A stretch of 54,672 bases of DNA, from NCBI GenBank assembly GCA_017433405.1, contig JAFRHH010000067.1:1-54672 (forward strand), written 5' to 3'. The position numbers and the translations under genes were made by a program. Shown one piece after another: positions 27,395 through 35,179 of the stretch. The notes beneath the pieces were generated by a model that did not search any database, was not told the origin of the DNA, and saw only the letters and a list, made by a program, of their open reading frames with translations. This DNA is from Clostridia bacterium. GTDB taxonomy: Bacteria; Bacillota; Clostridia; Christensenellales; Aristaeellaceae. How positions within the stretch are numbered: the stretch's first letter is position 1; each line of letters opens with the position of its first letter.

Positions 27395-27452
27395 CCGGAA
27401 CGTGAGGCCTGTTCCCGCGTTTCGCCACGCAACCATACAGACTTCACAACAC

Positions 27453-27495
27453 AAAAAGCACCCGTTTTTCGCAGTGAAAAAACGGGTGCTTTTTC
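27453..27495 (+). terminator. intrinsic terminator
   Basis: A long stem (AAAAAGCACCCGTTTTTC with its complement at about 27475-27494) ends in a T run, closing the lyase/PheA-like transcript. Confidence 0.88.
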
Positions 27496-27554
27496 GCAAA
27501 ACAAAGCATTATGACCAGCCGGTCAGTTCCGCAAAGACGGCATGCTGAAAAGGA

Positions 27555-27734
27555 TTACCGCTGCTCTGACCGGAAAGATTCCTGCTGACCGGAGAGCACC
27601 GGCAGGGCCGCGTGGGTGTAATAATCCATCCATCCGCGGACCCGCGTTCCGTTCTTCCCGGCATCCATCTGCCGGAACGTCTCCTTCCAAAGAAGATGCT
27701 GCTTTATCTCGCGATTCATGTTCGAATTCATCAT
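27555..27734 (-). CDS. possible small protein, unknown
   Basis: A 59-codon frame starts with two ATGs (27734, 27731) behind GGAGGG, eight bases upstream. No competing gene lies in this 600-base interval. The product is basic and hydrophilic, with WKETFRQMDAGKNG and GWMDYYTHAAL. No signal peptide, membrane segment or known motif is seen. A hairpin at about 27786-27815 lies in its would-be leader. The good ribosome site is the main support, and it may not be expressed. Confidence 0.35.
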   Translation of the reverse strand: MMNSNMNREIKQHLLWKETFRQMDAGKNGTRVRGWMDYYTHAALPVLSGQQESFRSEQR

Positions 27735-27785
27735 TCTTGCTTTCCCTCCGTTTCGAAAATCCGTGATTCCGCTCAGTCGGGGCGG

Positions 27786-27815
27786 TTCTTTTCTGTCCGT
27801 CTGGACAGAAGAACT
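27786..27815. repeat. inverted repeat
   Basis: GTTCTTTTCTGTCC and GGACAGAAGAAC face each other over a 4-base loop with a 2-base bulge. No T run follows on either strand, so it is not a plain terminator. It could be an operator or leader hairpin. Confidence 0.4.
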
Positions 27816-27955
27816 GTTCCCCCTGTCTGGCCTGCGGTGCGAGGATGAAAAACTTTCTTCCCCCGGCCTGCGAACCACGGGAGATATCCTACCCCATAAC
27901 CAACTCAAATGATACTGAATTCTTCGCAAAATAGCTGAAAACTACAGAAAAATTG

Positions 27956-27984
27956 TTGTTATCTCCCGTTCCGTGTGCTATAAT
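27956..27984 (+). promoter_or_regulatory. promoter of AraC regulator
   Basis: TTGTTA (27956-27961), 17-base spacer, perfect TATAAT (27979-27984), 43 bases before the start codon. Confidence 0.65.
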
Positions 27985-28026
27985 CCCCCTCCGAAAGCGA
28001 TGGAAAGGCGGTGCGGAGGTACCTTC

Positions 28027-28854
28027 ATGAGGGAAGAAAAAGAACGGACGGAGGATCTCCGGGTGCTCCGGCTTATTCACACCGGGGTTCGGCGAAAGGA
28101 AAAGGAGGGCGTTCATCCCTTTCATGAGCTCTACTATATTTCGGAGGGCTCCTGCTCCGTCTTTATCGGCCACCGGGTCTACGCGCTGAAGGAAGGGGAC
28201 TTCGCGGTGATCCCAGCGGGGGCTCCCCACCGCACGGATTATATTTCCACCGGCCAGAACACGAAATACGTTGTCTCCTTTTCCCGGAAAACGGCGAAAC
28301 AGGTGGACGTCTTTCTCGGGGAGGAGCTGACGGGAAAAATCCTGCGGCCTGGACGGATCCGGGTGCCGGTGCAGCGCCGGGAAGCGATTGGCCGGCTGCT
28401 GGCCCGAATGCTGTATGAATATGAAAATCAGCCGACCCACGCCGCCAGCTTTTGTAAGGCGTGCCTGGCGGAGGTGCTGATTTCCCTGGAGCGGTACCGG
28501 GAAGGCCAGGAGGAAGCGGAGGGCCTGGTCTCGCCGAAGGAGGAGCGGATGCAGGCGGTCGCCGCGTATCTGGCCGAGCATCTGCGGGAGGATCTGAATC
28601 TGACGGAGCTGGCGCGGGTCTTCGCCCTGAGCCCCTCCCATCTGAGCCGAACCTTTCATGAGGCGACGGGCTTCGGCATCCGGGAATACCTGATTTCGCT
28701 GCGGATTCAGCGGGCCGGGGAGCTCCTGCTGAACTCCGGCCTGACGATCACGGAGATCGCGGATCAATGCGGCTTCAGCGACGGCAACTACTTCGGCGAC
28801 GCCTTCCGGAGGGCCATGGGGGTTTCTCCCCGGGAATACAGAAAGCTCGGCTGA
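28027..28854 (+). CDS. AraC-family regulator with cupin sensor
   Basis: 275 residues from ATG 28027, behind GGAGGT; an upstream in-frame ATG at 27973 overlaps the promoter. Residues ~1-140 form an AraC-type cupin (HPFHELYYISEGSCSVFIGH, LKEGDFAVIPAGAPH). Residues ~175-275 form the double HTH (LNLTELARVFALSPSHLSRT, LTITEIADQCGFSDGNYFGD) ending in the usual FRRAMGVSPREYR. Such proteins mostly activate sugar-use genes on binding a sugar. The rhamnogalacturonan lyase is 1.6 kb upstream on the same strand and could be a target; that is inference. No structural gene immediately follows. Confidence 0.9.
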   Translation: MREEKERTEDLRVLRLIHTGVRRKEKEGVHPFHELYYISEGSCSVFIGHRVYALKEGDFAVIPAGAPHRTDYISTGQNTKYVVSFSRKTAKQVDVFLGEELTGKILRPGRIRVPVQRREAIGRLLARMLYEYENQPTHAASFCKACLAEVLISLERYREGQEEAEGLVSPKEERMQAVAAYLAEHLREDLNLTELARVFALSPSHLSRTFHEATGFGIREYLISLRIQRAGELLLNSGLTITEIADQCGFSDGNYFGDAFRRAMGVSPREYRKLG

Positions 28855-28913
28855 CGGAAAGAACGCTATCCGTTTCGCCGCTTCGACAGGATTTCATCCC
28901 GGAAAAAGCCTGC

Positions 28914-28942
28914 TTGAAAGAAAGAATCATTCACTGTATAAT
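28914..28942 (+). promoter_or_regulatory. promoter of phosphatase gene
   Basis: TTGAAA (28914-28919), exact 17-base spacer, perfect TATAAT (28937-28942). It gives a leader of about 135 bases that contains the shared 94-base block. Confidence 0.75.
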
Positions 28943-28972
28943 TGGTTCACGGTTTTTTGCCTGCGCGCAGCA

Positions 28973-29066
28973 GAGACAGATTCTGTCCGTGAACGCGTTT
29001 GCGACGCGGTTACAAAATCGTTATCCGTCGCAGAAAGGCAGACGCAGACTGTTGTTCACAGAGAAG
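28973..29066 (+). repeat. shared leader block, copy 1
   Basis: Matches 39030-39123 at constant offset: GAGACAGATTCTGTCCG, then GCGGTTACAAAA at +33, ATCCGTCGCAG and GTTCACAGAG at +81, all with identical spacing. It lies between the promoter and the phosphatase start. GCGAC (29001-29005) and GTCGC (29027-29031) can pair around the core. Confidence 0.75.
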
Positions 29067-29084
29067 AAAGGATGAAAAGGACAG

Positions 29085-30392
29085 ATGAAAAAAGCGACCA
29101 TGATACTGCTGGCTCTGCTGCTGGCACTGTTTGCGGTGAACTCGCTGACTGAGGAACCCGAGGAACCCTATAAGCTGCAGCAGGCAGTGGTGCTGAGCCG
29201 GCATAACATCCGCTCCCCGCTGACGGAGAACGGCTCCCTTGCCAGCGAAATCGTGCCCCACGAGTGGGTGCGATGGACCTCCAAAGCGGGAGAGCTTTCC
29301 CTGAGAGGCGCCATGCTGGAAACCACCATGGGCCAGTATTTCCGGCTGTGGCTGGAAAAGGAAGGGCTGTTTCCGGAAAACTATCTTCCGGAGGATGGCG
29401 CCGTGCGCTTTTACGCCAACGGTCTTCAGCGGACGCAGGCCACTGCTCACTACTTCTCCACGGGTCTTCTGCCGGTGGCGGTGGTGCCGGTGGAACGGAA
29501 GGGCGCCTACAACGAGCCGGACGACACGTTCCTGCCCATCATCCGGTTCCTGACGGATGAATACGCCGCGAAAATCCGGGCGGCGACAGATCAGGCCTGC
29601 GGCGGAAAGGGCCTGCCCGGATTCCGGGCGGCCATCGAGCCCGCCTGGCAGCTGATGAAAAAGACGGCGGACATTGCGGACAGCGAAGCGTATCAGAGCG
29701 GAAAGTATGCGGGGCTGGACACGGATGAAACGGTGCTGAACCTGGCGGAGGGCAAGGAACCCACCCTGACCGGGCCCATCAAGGACATCATGTCCATCGC
29801 GGACGCCATGGTGCTGCAGTATTACGAAGAGCCGGACGAAGTGAAGGCTGCCTTCGGACATACGCTGACGGAGGAAGAATGGAAGAGCATCGGAGGCGTG
29901 GTGTCCACCTATGAACAGATCCTGTTCAGCAACCCCGAGCTGGCGGCCAATCAGGCGCATCCCATGCTGGAGGAAATCTACAGGGAACTGAACACGGAGG
30001 GACGGAAATTCTCCTTCCTGTGCGGCCACGATTCAACGGTGACCAGCTTCCTGGCGGCGCTGGGCGTGCAGCCCTATGAGCTGCCGGGGACCATTGAACC
30101 GACCACCCCCATCGGCGTAAAGGTGGTGTTTGAGAAATGGGCGACTCCGGCTGGTGAGATTTTCTACAGGGTCAACCTGGTGTATCAGACGGCGGCGCAG
30201 ATGCGCAGCATTCAGCCCCTGTCGCTGGAGGTTCCCCCGATGATCGTTCCGCTGACCTTTGACGGCGTGAGCACGAACGGGGACGGGATGATCGCGGAGG
30301 CGGATCTGATGGCGCTGCTTCAGGACAAGATTGACGACCTGGCTGAAATTGAAGCGGAATACGCGGAAGAAGCGATGCCGGACGCGGCCTGA
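29085..30392 (+). CDS. agp: histidine acid phosphatase, Agp (glucose-1-phosphatase) type
   Basis: 435 residues with an N-terminal signal peptide (MILLALLLALFAVNSL). The catalytic motif is SRHNIRSPL, with Asn where most acid phosphatases have RHG. Enterobacterial glucose-1-phosphatase Agp has the same RHN form (SRHNLRAPL). Further Agp-like blocks are YANGLQRTQATAHYF, LQYYE, LCGHDSTVTSFLAALG (proton-donor HD) and TPIGVKVVFEKW. Histidine phosphatases form a phosphohistidine and release phosphate from sugar phosphates or phytate. The product is extracytoplasmic. The C-terminus ends in an acidic tail with no anchor. Function by homology is strong, the exact substrate less so. Confidence 0.88.
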   Translation: MKKATMILLALLLALFAVNSLTEEPEEPYKLQQAVVLSRHNIRSPLTENGSLASEIVPHEWVRWTSKAGELSLRGAMLETTMGQYFRLWLEKEGLFPENYLPEDGAVRFYANGLQRTQATAHYFSTGLLPVAVVPVERKGAYNEPDDTFLPIIRFLTDEYAAKIRAATDQACGGKGLPGFRAAIEPAWQLMKKTADIADSEAYQSGKYAGLDTDETVLNLAEGKEPTLTGPIKDIMSIADAMVLQYYEEPDEVKAAFGHTLTEEEWKSIGGVVSTYEQILFSNPELAANQAHPMLEEIYRELNTEGRKFSFLCGHDSTVTSFLAALGVQPYELPGTIEPTTPIGVKVVFEKWATPAGEIFYRVNLVYQTAAQMRSIQPLSLEVPPMIVPLTFDGVSTNGDGMIAEADLMALLQDKIDDLAEIEAEYAEEAMPDAA

Positions 30393-30405
30393 GCACGGCG
30401 GCGGA

Positions 30406-30762
30406 CTATTCCGTTTTCAAGGCGCGAAACGCCTCAAAGGAAGCGTCGCTCATTTTCCAGCTGAAGGAGATGGCGTCCCGCAGGGCCAGATCGGGCTGGA
30501 CGCCCGCGTCGGTGAGCAGCTGGCGGAAGAATTCGATGCGCTCGCCCAGCAGCCGCGCCCGCTGCCGGCCCGCGTCGGTCAGCAGCAGATTGCCGTCGGT
30601 CTCCGCTACGATCAGGCCCTGGTCCCGCATTTGCCGGAGGAAGGCGCTGACGGAGGCCTTGGTAATGCCCAGATAGTGCGCCAGATCCACTGACCGCACG
30701 CAAAGGTAGCGCTCCTTCAGGATCTGAACGGCATAGAGGTAACGATCAGCCGCCCCGCTCAT
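30406..30762 (-). CDS. DtxR-family metal-dependent regulator (short form)
   Basis: 118 residues. ATG 30762 shares one base with the stop of the upstream AraC-like gene (TGATG), so translation is coupled. The N-terminal winged helix matches the DtxR/MntR type: RYLCVRSVDLAHYLGI, TKASVSAFLRQMRDQGL, TDGNLLLTDAGR, then a dimerisation helix (GERIEFFRQLLTDAGV). Helix residues that bind Fe2+ or Mn2+ in the family lie in the C-terminal half, which is present but short, and no SH3 domain follows. It is divergent from the FTR1-P19 iron locus and probably represses it when iron is plentiful. A longer open frame upstream is out of phase with the AraC-like gene and not used. Confidence 0.85.
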   Translation of the reverse strand: MSGAADRYLYAVQILKERYLCVRSVDLAHYLGITKASVSAFLRQMRDQGLIVAETDGNLLLTDAGRQRARLLGERIEFFRQLLTDAGVQPDLALRDAISFSWKMSDASFEAFRALKTE

Positions 30763-31127
30763 CAGTACGTCCCTTCCTTCACTTTCGGTTTGTGGCTCTT
30801 CTGGAACTCGCTGGGGCTGCAGCCTTCCAGCTTTCGGAAAATATGCGAGAAGTGGGAGGATGATACATAACCTACGGCTTCCCCGACCTGCGAGACCGAG
30901 AGCTCTGAGCGCGTCAGCAGGTCTTTTGCCTTCGCGCAGCGCACCCGGTGGTGATAGGCCAGCGGCGTCATGCCTGTATGGCGTTTGAAGGCGCGGGTCA
31001 GATAGCTGCCGTTCACAAACAGCGCTTTTGCCATTCTTTCCAGAGAAAATTTTTCGACGCTGTGCGCCTCCATATAGGCCTGCGCAGCAGCTGACAGCGC
31101 TGTGCCGCCGTCCTGTTTCGTTTGCAA
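30762..31127 (-). CDS. AraC-type HTH protein without sensor domain
   Basis: 121 residues. The start is probably TTG 31127 (a stop lies three codons upstream; AAAGGA is well placed). It consists almost wholly of the double AraC HTH: FSLERMAKALFVNGSYLTRA, FKRHTGMTPLAYHHRVRC, LSVSQVGEAVGYVSSSHFSH, IFRKLEGCSPSEFQ. No ligand domain is present. It is first in a two-gene unit with the DtxR-like regulator and divergent from FTR1. Inferred: a second regulator of the iron locus. GTCAATATTGAAC (31234-31246) and GTCAATATC (31266-31274) are candidate targets. Confidence 0.85.
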   Translation of the reverse strand: MQTKQDGGTALSAAAQAYMEAHSVEKFSLERMAKALFVNGSYLTRAFKRHTGMTPLAYHHRVRCAKAKDLLTRSELSVSQVGEAVGYVSSSHFSHIFRKLEGCSPSEFQKSHKPKVKEGTY

Positions 31128-31190
31128 GCGGTGTCATCCTTTCTTCCTTGCCTGCCGGTTCCAAGTTAAAACAGACTAACCATTATGTAT

Positions 31191-31206
31191 GTTAGCACAA
31201 TCTAAC
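31191..31206. promoter_or_regulatory. candidate DtxR-type operator 1
   Basis: GTTAG-N6-CTAAC, a 16-base inverted repeat about 65 bases upstream of the AraC-like start codon. It has the same form as site 2. Confidence 0.6.
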
Positions 31207-31316
31207 TTTCAGCGCACGTCTTTTCCCGAAAAAGTCAATATTGAACAATCCGGCCTTCCAAACAGGTCAATATCAGGATAGCAAAGTCAAAATGGATGTG
31301 CTATTATTACGCCCGG

Positions 31317-31332
31317 GTTAGCTACGTCTAAC
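31317..31332. promoter_or_regulatory. candidate DtxR-type operator 2
   Basis: GTTAG-N6-CTAAC, 16 bases, just downstream of a TATTAT box (31302-31307) before FTR1. Binding here would block the FTR1 transcript. Confidence 0.6.
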
Positions 31333-31380
31333 AAGTCCGCGCATATCCGGTCATGGAGCGGAAAGGAAAGGAGCTACAGA

Positions 31381-33141
31381 ATGAAGAAGGCAAGGCTCGC
31401 TGTCAGTCTGCTGTGCGGCCTGATGATCCTGATGCTGACGATGCCCCTGGGAGCATTGGCCGAGGAGGCGGCTTCCACCCGCTGGGCAGACGCGGCGGAT
31501 CAGATCGATCAATTCCTGGACGCGGCCTTTGAAAGCTATCTGGACGGCGACGCGAAGACGGCTTATGACAATGTCAGCAACGCCTATTTCAGGGTGTATG
31601 AAACCACGGGCTTTGAGCGGCAGACCATGAGCTACGTTTCCGGCAACCGCAAAAACGCGGTGGAAATGCAGTTTTCCGCCTGCAAGGCCGCCGTTAAAAA
31701 GGAAAACACGAACCAGGAGACCATCGTCTCCGTTCGCAGCGCGCTGCAAAAGCTGAAAACCATGATCCGGGAGGACGGGAACAAGCTGGCGGCCCTCCAG
31801 GGCGGCGTGCAGAGCGAATCCAAGTTCTACAAGCGGGGCGAGCTGGTGTCCGCCGATCCCTACCCCGAATACTCCGCCGATCCCAACGCACAGCAGAAAT
31901 ACGCCAGCTGGTACGAGGCGGCGACCCTGGTGAAGGAAGGGCTGGATACCGCTTACCTGGGGTATCTGGACAAGGACTTTGAAGCCGCGCGGGACAACCT
32001 GAACACGGCCTTCTATTCCATCTATGAGGAATCCGGCCTGAGCCACAGGATCTACACGGAGCTGGGCCTGAAGGACCGCCAGCGGATGGATAAGTACTTT
32101 GCCGATCTGCGGAGCCTGGTGGCAAGCGGCGAGACCAAATACCAGAAAAACAAATACCGCACCACCACCGACGGCGCCAAGAACCAGGTGCTCAGGCTGG
32201 CAAAATCCATCGATACGAAGGAGGCGGAGGCGAAAGCCGCCGAAGCCGCCGAAGCGGGTGAAACAGCGGCGGCGGAACAGGAGGAGACCGCGAAGTCCGA
32301 TCCGCGCCTGCTCACTTTCCTGGGCGCGTTCGGCATCATCGTCCGCGAAGGCCTGGAGGCGATCCTTGTGATCGCGGCGATCATCGCGTATCTGACCAAG
32401 AGCGGCAACGCCAGAAGCCTGAAAAACGTCTACATCGGCGCCGCGGCCGGCGTGGTCGCCAGCTTTATCGCCGCGGGCATTCTCAGCTGGGCGAAGCAGG
32501 CCTTTGTGGGCGCCGGTCTCGCCCAGGAAATCATTGAAGGCATTACCGCGCTGATCGCCGTGTGCGTGCTGTTCTATGTGAGCAACTGGATGATCTCCAA
32601 GGCGGAGGCCGCTTCCTGGGGCCGATACATCGACGGCAAGGTACAGTCTTCTCTCGAGCAGGGAAGCTCCTTCGCCCTGGCGTTTACCGCGTTCCTGTCC
32701 GTGTTCCGCGAAGGCGCGGAGGTGGTGCTGTTCTATCAGCCCATGCTTTCGGAAGGCAACCCCGGCATGGTGTGGGCCGGCTTCGGCGCGGGCTGTGTCC
32801 TGCTGGTGTTCATCTACCTGGCCATCACCAGGCTGTCCATCAGGCTGCCCATCAAGGTGTTCTTCACGGCGACCTCCATCCTGATGGCGATCATGTGCGT
32901 GTCCTTCCTGGGCCACGGCATCAAGGAGCTGGCGGAGGGCAACGTATTTGACCTGACGCTCCGCGTGCCCGGTATCCCGGAAAACGATGTGATTCAGGTC
33001 TTCGGCATCTATCCGTGGCTTGAAACGCTGGTGCCGCAGCTGATCCTGGCCATTATCCTGCTGGTCACCTTCCTGATCGCCCATTACCGGGGCAAAATCA
33101 ACGCCCTGAAAGCAAAGTATGCGAAACAGGAAAAAGCGTAA
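31381..33141 (+). CDS. FTR1-family iron permease with N-terminal exported domain
   Basis: 586 residues after AAAGGAG. A signal peptide (to ~27) leads an exported helical domain (~30-270) that contains an internal duplication: AYDNVSNAYFRVYETTGFER resembles ARDNLNTAFYSIYEESGLSH. After an Ala/Glu linker comes the seven-helix FTR1 permease (~305-585). It carries both family iron motifs: REGLE (322-326) and REGAE (443-447). FTR1 proteins move Fe3+, in bacteria together with P19 and partner proteins, usually after Fe2+ oxidation at the membrane. First gene of the iron operon, under the GTTAG-N6-CTAAC operator. Confidence 0.95.
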   Translation: MKKARLAVSLLCGLMILMLTMPLGALAEEAASTRWADAADQIDQFLDAAFESYLDGDAKTAYDNVSNAYFRVYETTGFERQTMSYVSGNRKNAVEMQFSACKAAVKKENTNQETIVSVRSALQKLKTMIREDGNKLAALQGGVQSESKFYKRGELVSADPYPEYSADPNAQQKYASWYEAATLVKEGLDTAYLGYLDKDFEAARDNLNTAFYSIYEESGLSHRIYTELGLKDRQRMDKYFADLRSLVASGETKYQKNKYRTTTDGAKNQVLRLAKSIDTKEAEAKAAEAAEAGETAAAEQEETAKSDPRLLTFLGAFGIIVREGLEAILVIAAIIAYLTKSGNARSLKNVYIGAAAGVVASFIAAGILSWAKQAFVGAGLAQEIIEGITALIAVCVLFYVSNWMISKAEAASWGRYIDGKVQSSLEQGSSFALAFTAFLSVFREGAEVVLFYQPMLSEGNPGMVWAGFGAGCVLLVFIYLAITRLSIRLPIKVFFTATSILMAIMCVSFLGHGIKELAEGNVFDLTLRVPGIPENDVIQVFGIYPWLETLVPQLILAIILLVTFLIAHYRGKINALKAKYAKQEKA

Positions 33142-33214
33142 CGATACCCCCGCGGCACAGCCCCGCGCAGTCCGCGAAGGATATACAACGAACAAAATGT
33201 AGGAGGAATTCACC

Positions 33215-33763
33215 ATGAAAAAGTTTTTTGCCCTGCTGCTGGCCGCAGTGATGCTGATGAGCATGTCCGCCTTCGCGCTTGCCGAGGAAGCGGGCTTCGA
33301 TGAGTATGAACTGGGCGTTGAAGGCGAGCAGGAAGTCGGCTTCATGACCATGTCGATGGTCTATTTCCAGCCCGTGGACATGGCGCCCGCTGAAAACGCC
33401 ACGCCCAAGGAAGGCTCCGACCTGCACATCGAAGTGGATCTGACCGCCAAAGAGAATCCCTACGGCTTCCCCGTGGACAGCTGGGTGCCCTATCTGAGCA
33501 TCGATTTCGTGATCAAGGATAAGGAAGGCAAGGAAGTCTCCTCCGGCTCCATGATGCCCATGGCCGCCTCCGACGGCCCGCACTCCGGCAACAACATCGC
33601 GCTGCCCGAAGGCGAGTACACGGTAACCCTGACGATCAAGAGCCCCGCTGAAAACGGCTATCTGCTCCATGTGGACGCCGAAACCGGCGTTCAGGCCAAG
33701 GAATTCTGGACCGAGCCGCTGACCGCCACCTGGACCGGCTGGAAGTTCGTCAAGGAATGGTAA
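33215..33763 (+). CDS. periplasmic-type iron-binding protein P19
   Basis: 182 residues after GGAGG, with a signal peptide (MKKFFALLLAAVMLMSMSAF). It matches the P19/Tpd-like iron transport family: EVGFMTMSMVYFQPVDMAP, DLHIEVDLTA, PYLSIDFVIKDK, SGSMMPMAASDGPHSGNNI, EGEYTVTLTI and a Trp-rich end. In this family Met, His and acidic residues bind Cu and Fe, and the protein feeds FTR1. It lies 73 bases after FTR1. In a Gram-positive it would be held at the membrane or in the wall space. Confidence 0.92.
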   Translation: MKKFFALLLAAVMLMSMSAFALAEEAGFDEYELGVEGEQEVGFMTMSMVYFQPVDMAPAENATPKEGSDLHIEVDLTAKENPYGFPVDSWVPYLSIDFVIKDKEGKEVSSGSMMPMAASDGPHSGNNIALPEGEYTVTLTIKSPAENGYLLHVDAETGVQAKEFWTEPLTATWTGWKFVKEW

Positions 33764-33790
33764 GCTGAATTCGGAAATCAACCCATCCGT

Positions 33791-33829
33791 ATGCTGGCGC
33801 CTTCTCCGCGGGGGAGGGGACGCCAGCAT
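33791..33829 (+). promoter_or_regulatory. intercistronic hairpin
   Basis: A perfect 9-bp outer stem (33791-33799 with 33821-33829) has an inner GC-rich stem and no T run. It lies between P19 and DUF2318 and more likely stabilises or processes the mRNA than terminates it. Confidence 0.55.
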
Positions 33830-33869
33830 TACGTGCGTTTACAGACAATGAATTTTCGGGGGTTCTGAC

Positions 33870-35165
33870 GTGTTTAAGTATCTCTGGATGGTGACGCAGG
33901 ATCTGTTCCTGGCCGTCACCCTGACCACCCTCATGCATGTGACCCTGGCCCGGCTGCTCGGCGAAAAGGGAAGAACGGTTCACGGGATCGCCATGGGAGC
34001 CGGCGTTTTGGCTTCCGTCGCGCTGGCCGCCGTAAAGTACAATACAAGGCTCATTATATCCAGTCACTGGAATCATTATATTTACGCGGTCATACTGGCG
34101 CTGACATTCATCGTGCTTCTTCTGACCGCCCTGTGCGGACGGAAGGAGGGTGCGGGCCTGTCCGCCGGAACCGTGATCCTCTGCGCGGCGGGCTCCCTCC
34201 TGTCCGCCACGCTGATCTTTTATTCACTGCCCGGCGTCCTGCTGTATCCGTTCAGCTTCAATACCATGGGGCAGGGCTATTTCTCCTCGTACTATATGAT
34301 GCGCATGGCCGGATGGCTGGGCGCGCTGATCCTGCTGTTCGTCTATTCGCGCCTGCTTTCCCGCTGCGCGCTGTATATAAAATCCTACAGCCCGGTACCT
34401 CTTGCGCTGAATACCGGATTGCTTTCCTTTGCCGCCTATTGCTTCGGCCGCTTTTTCGTCCCCTGGGTGAACCGGGCGAAATGGCTGAACTGGCCTGTGA
34501 AATACACGGAAGAGCTCCACGGGTGGATCGGTGGCTGGATGATGTTTACCGCTAACCACCCCATGCTCTTCATCTGGATCGCTGCGGCGATCGCCGTGCT
34601 GCTGGCTCTCCTGCTTTTCAGGCAGGGAATGGTCATCAGGGAGCCCTACGACAACCCGGCCCAGCTGCGCAAGCTGAAGGCCCGAAACCGGCACTGGCGG
34701 CGGGTGGCCATGGGCGTGATGCTATGCGTAGCGCTCTGCGCCGTAACGCTGACGGTGGTGAAGAACAACGATACCAGGCAGGTGGAGCTTTCCGCGCCGG
34801 AAGCGTATACCGTGGACGAGGACGCCGGGGTCGTGCTGGTGCAGATGGAGGCAGTCAGCGACGGGCATCTGCATCGCTTTGAATACAAAACGGATAAGAA
34901 TATCAACGTCCGCTGGATCGTGGTGAAAAAGCCGGGCTCCGCGTCCTTCGGCGTAGGTCTGGACGCCTGCGAGGTCTGCGGCAACGCGGGATACTTCGAG
35001 CGCGGCGGCCAGGTCATCTGCAAGCGCTGCGACGTGGTGATGAACATCAACACCATCGGCTTCAAGGGGGGCTGCAATCCGATCCCCCTGGCCTATGAGG
35101 TGAAGGACGGAAAGCTTGTCTTCAGGCTGAGCGATATCATCGCGGGCGAAAAAGAATTCAGATAA
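33870..35165 (+). CDS. DUF2318 membrane protein of the iron-uptake locus
   Basis: 431 residues; the start is GTG 33870 after GGGGG, with ATG 33888 as alternative. Eight or so membrane helices (~1-305) precede an exported C-terminal DUF2318 domain (~320-431). That domain has CEVCG, then ICKRC, then GGCNPIPL. The paired CxxC motifs and a fifth Cys are the family signature and may bind a metal or cluster. DUF2318 proteins sit in FTR1-P19 clusters, for example in Campylobacter and Actinobacteria. They are thought to help electron flow or iron handling. Confidence 0.88.
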   Translation: MFKYLWMVTQDLFLAVTLTTLMHVTLARLLGEKGRTVHGIAMGAGVLASVALAAVKYNTRLIISSHWNHYIYAVILALTFIVLLLTALCGRKEGAGLSAGTVILCAAGSLLSATLIFYSLPGVLLYPFSFNTMGQGYFSSYYMMRMAGWLGALILLFVYSRLLSRCALYIKSYSPVPLALNTGLLSFAAYCFGRFFVPWVNRAKWLNWPVKYTEELHGWIGGWMMFTANHPMLFIWIAAAIAVLLALLLFRQGMVIREPYDNPAQLRKLKARNRHWRRVAMGVMLCVALCAVTLTVVKNNDTRQVELSAPEAYTVDEDAGVVLVQMEAVSDGHLHRFEYKTDKNINVRWIVVKKPGSASFGVGLDACEVCGNAGYFERGGQVICKRCDVVMNINTIGFKGGCNPIPLAYEVKDGKLVFRLSDIIAGEKEFR

Positions 35166-35179
35166 GGAGGGAGTTCGCC

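Noticed and set aside
30763-31164. Extension of the DtxR-like frame upstream to 31164
   Set aside because: It overlaps the AraC-type gene in another frame and shows no family similarity; the TGATG overlap gives a natural start at 30762.
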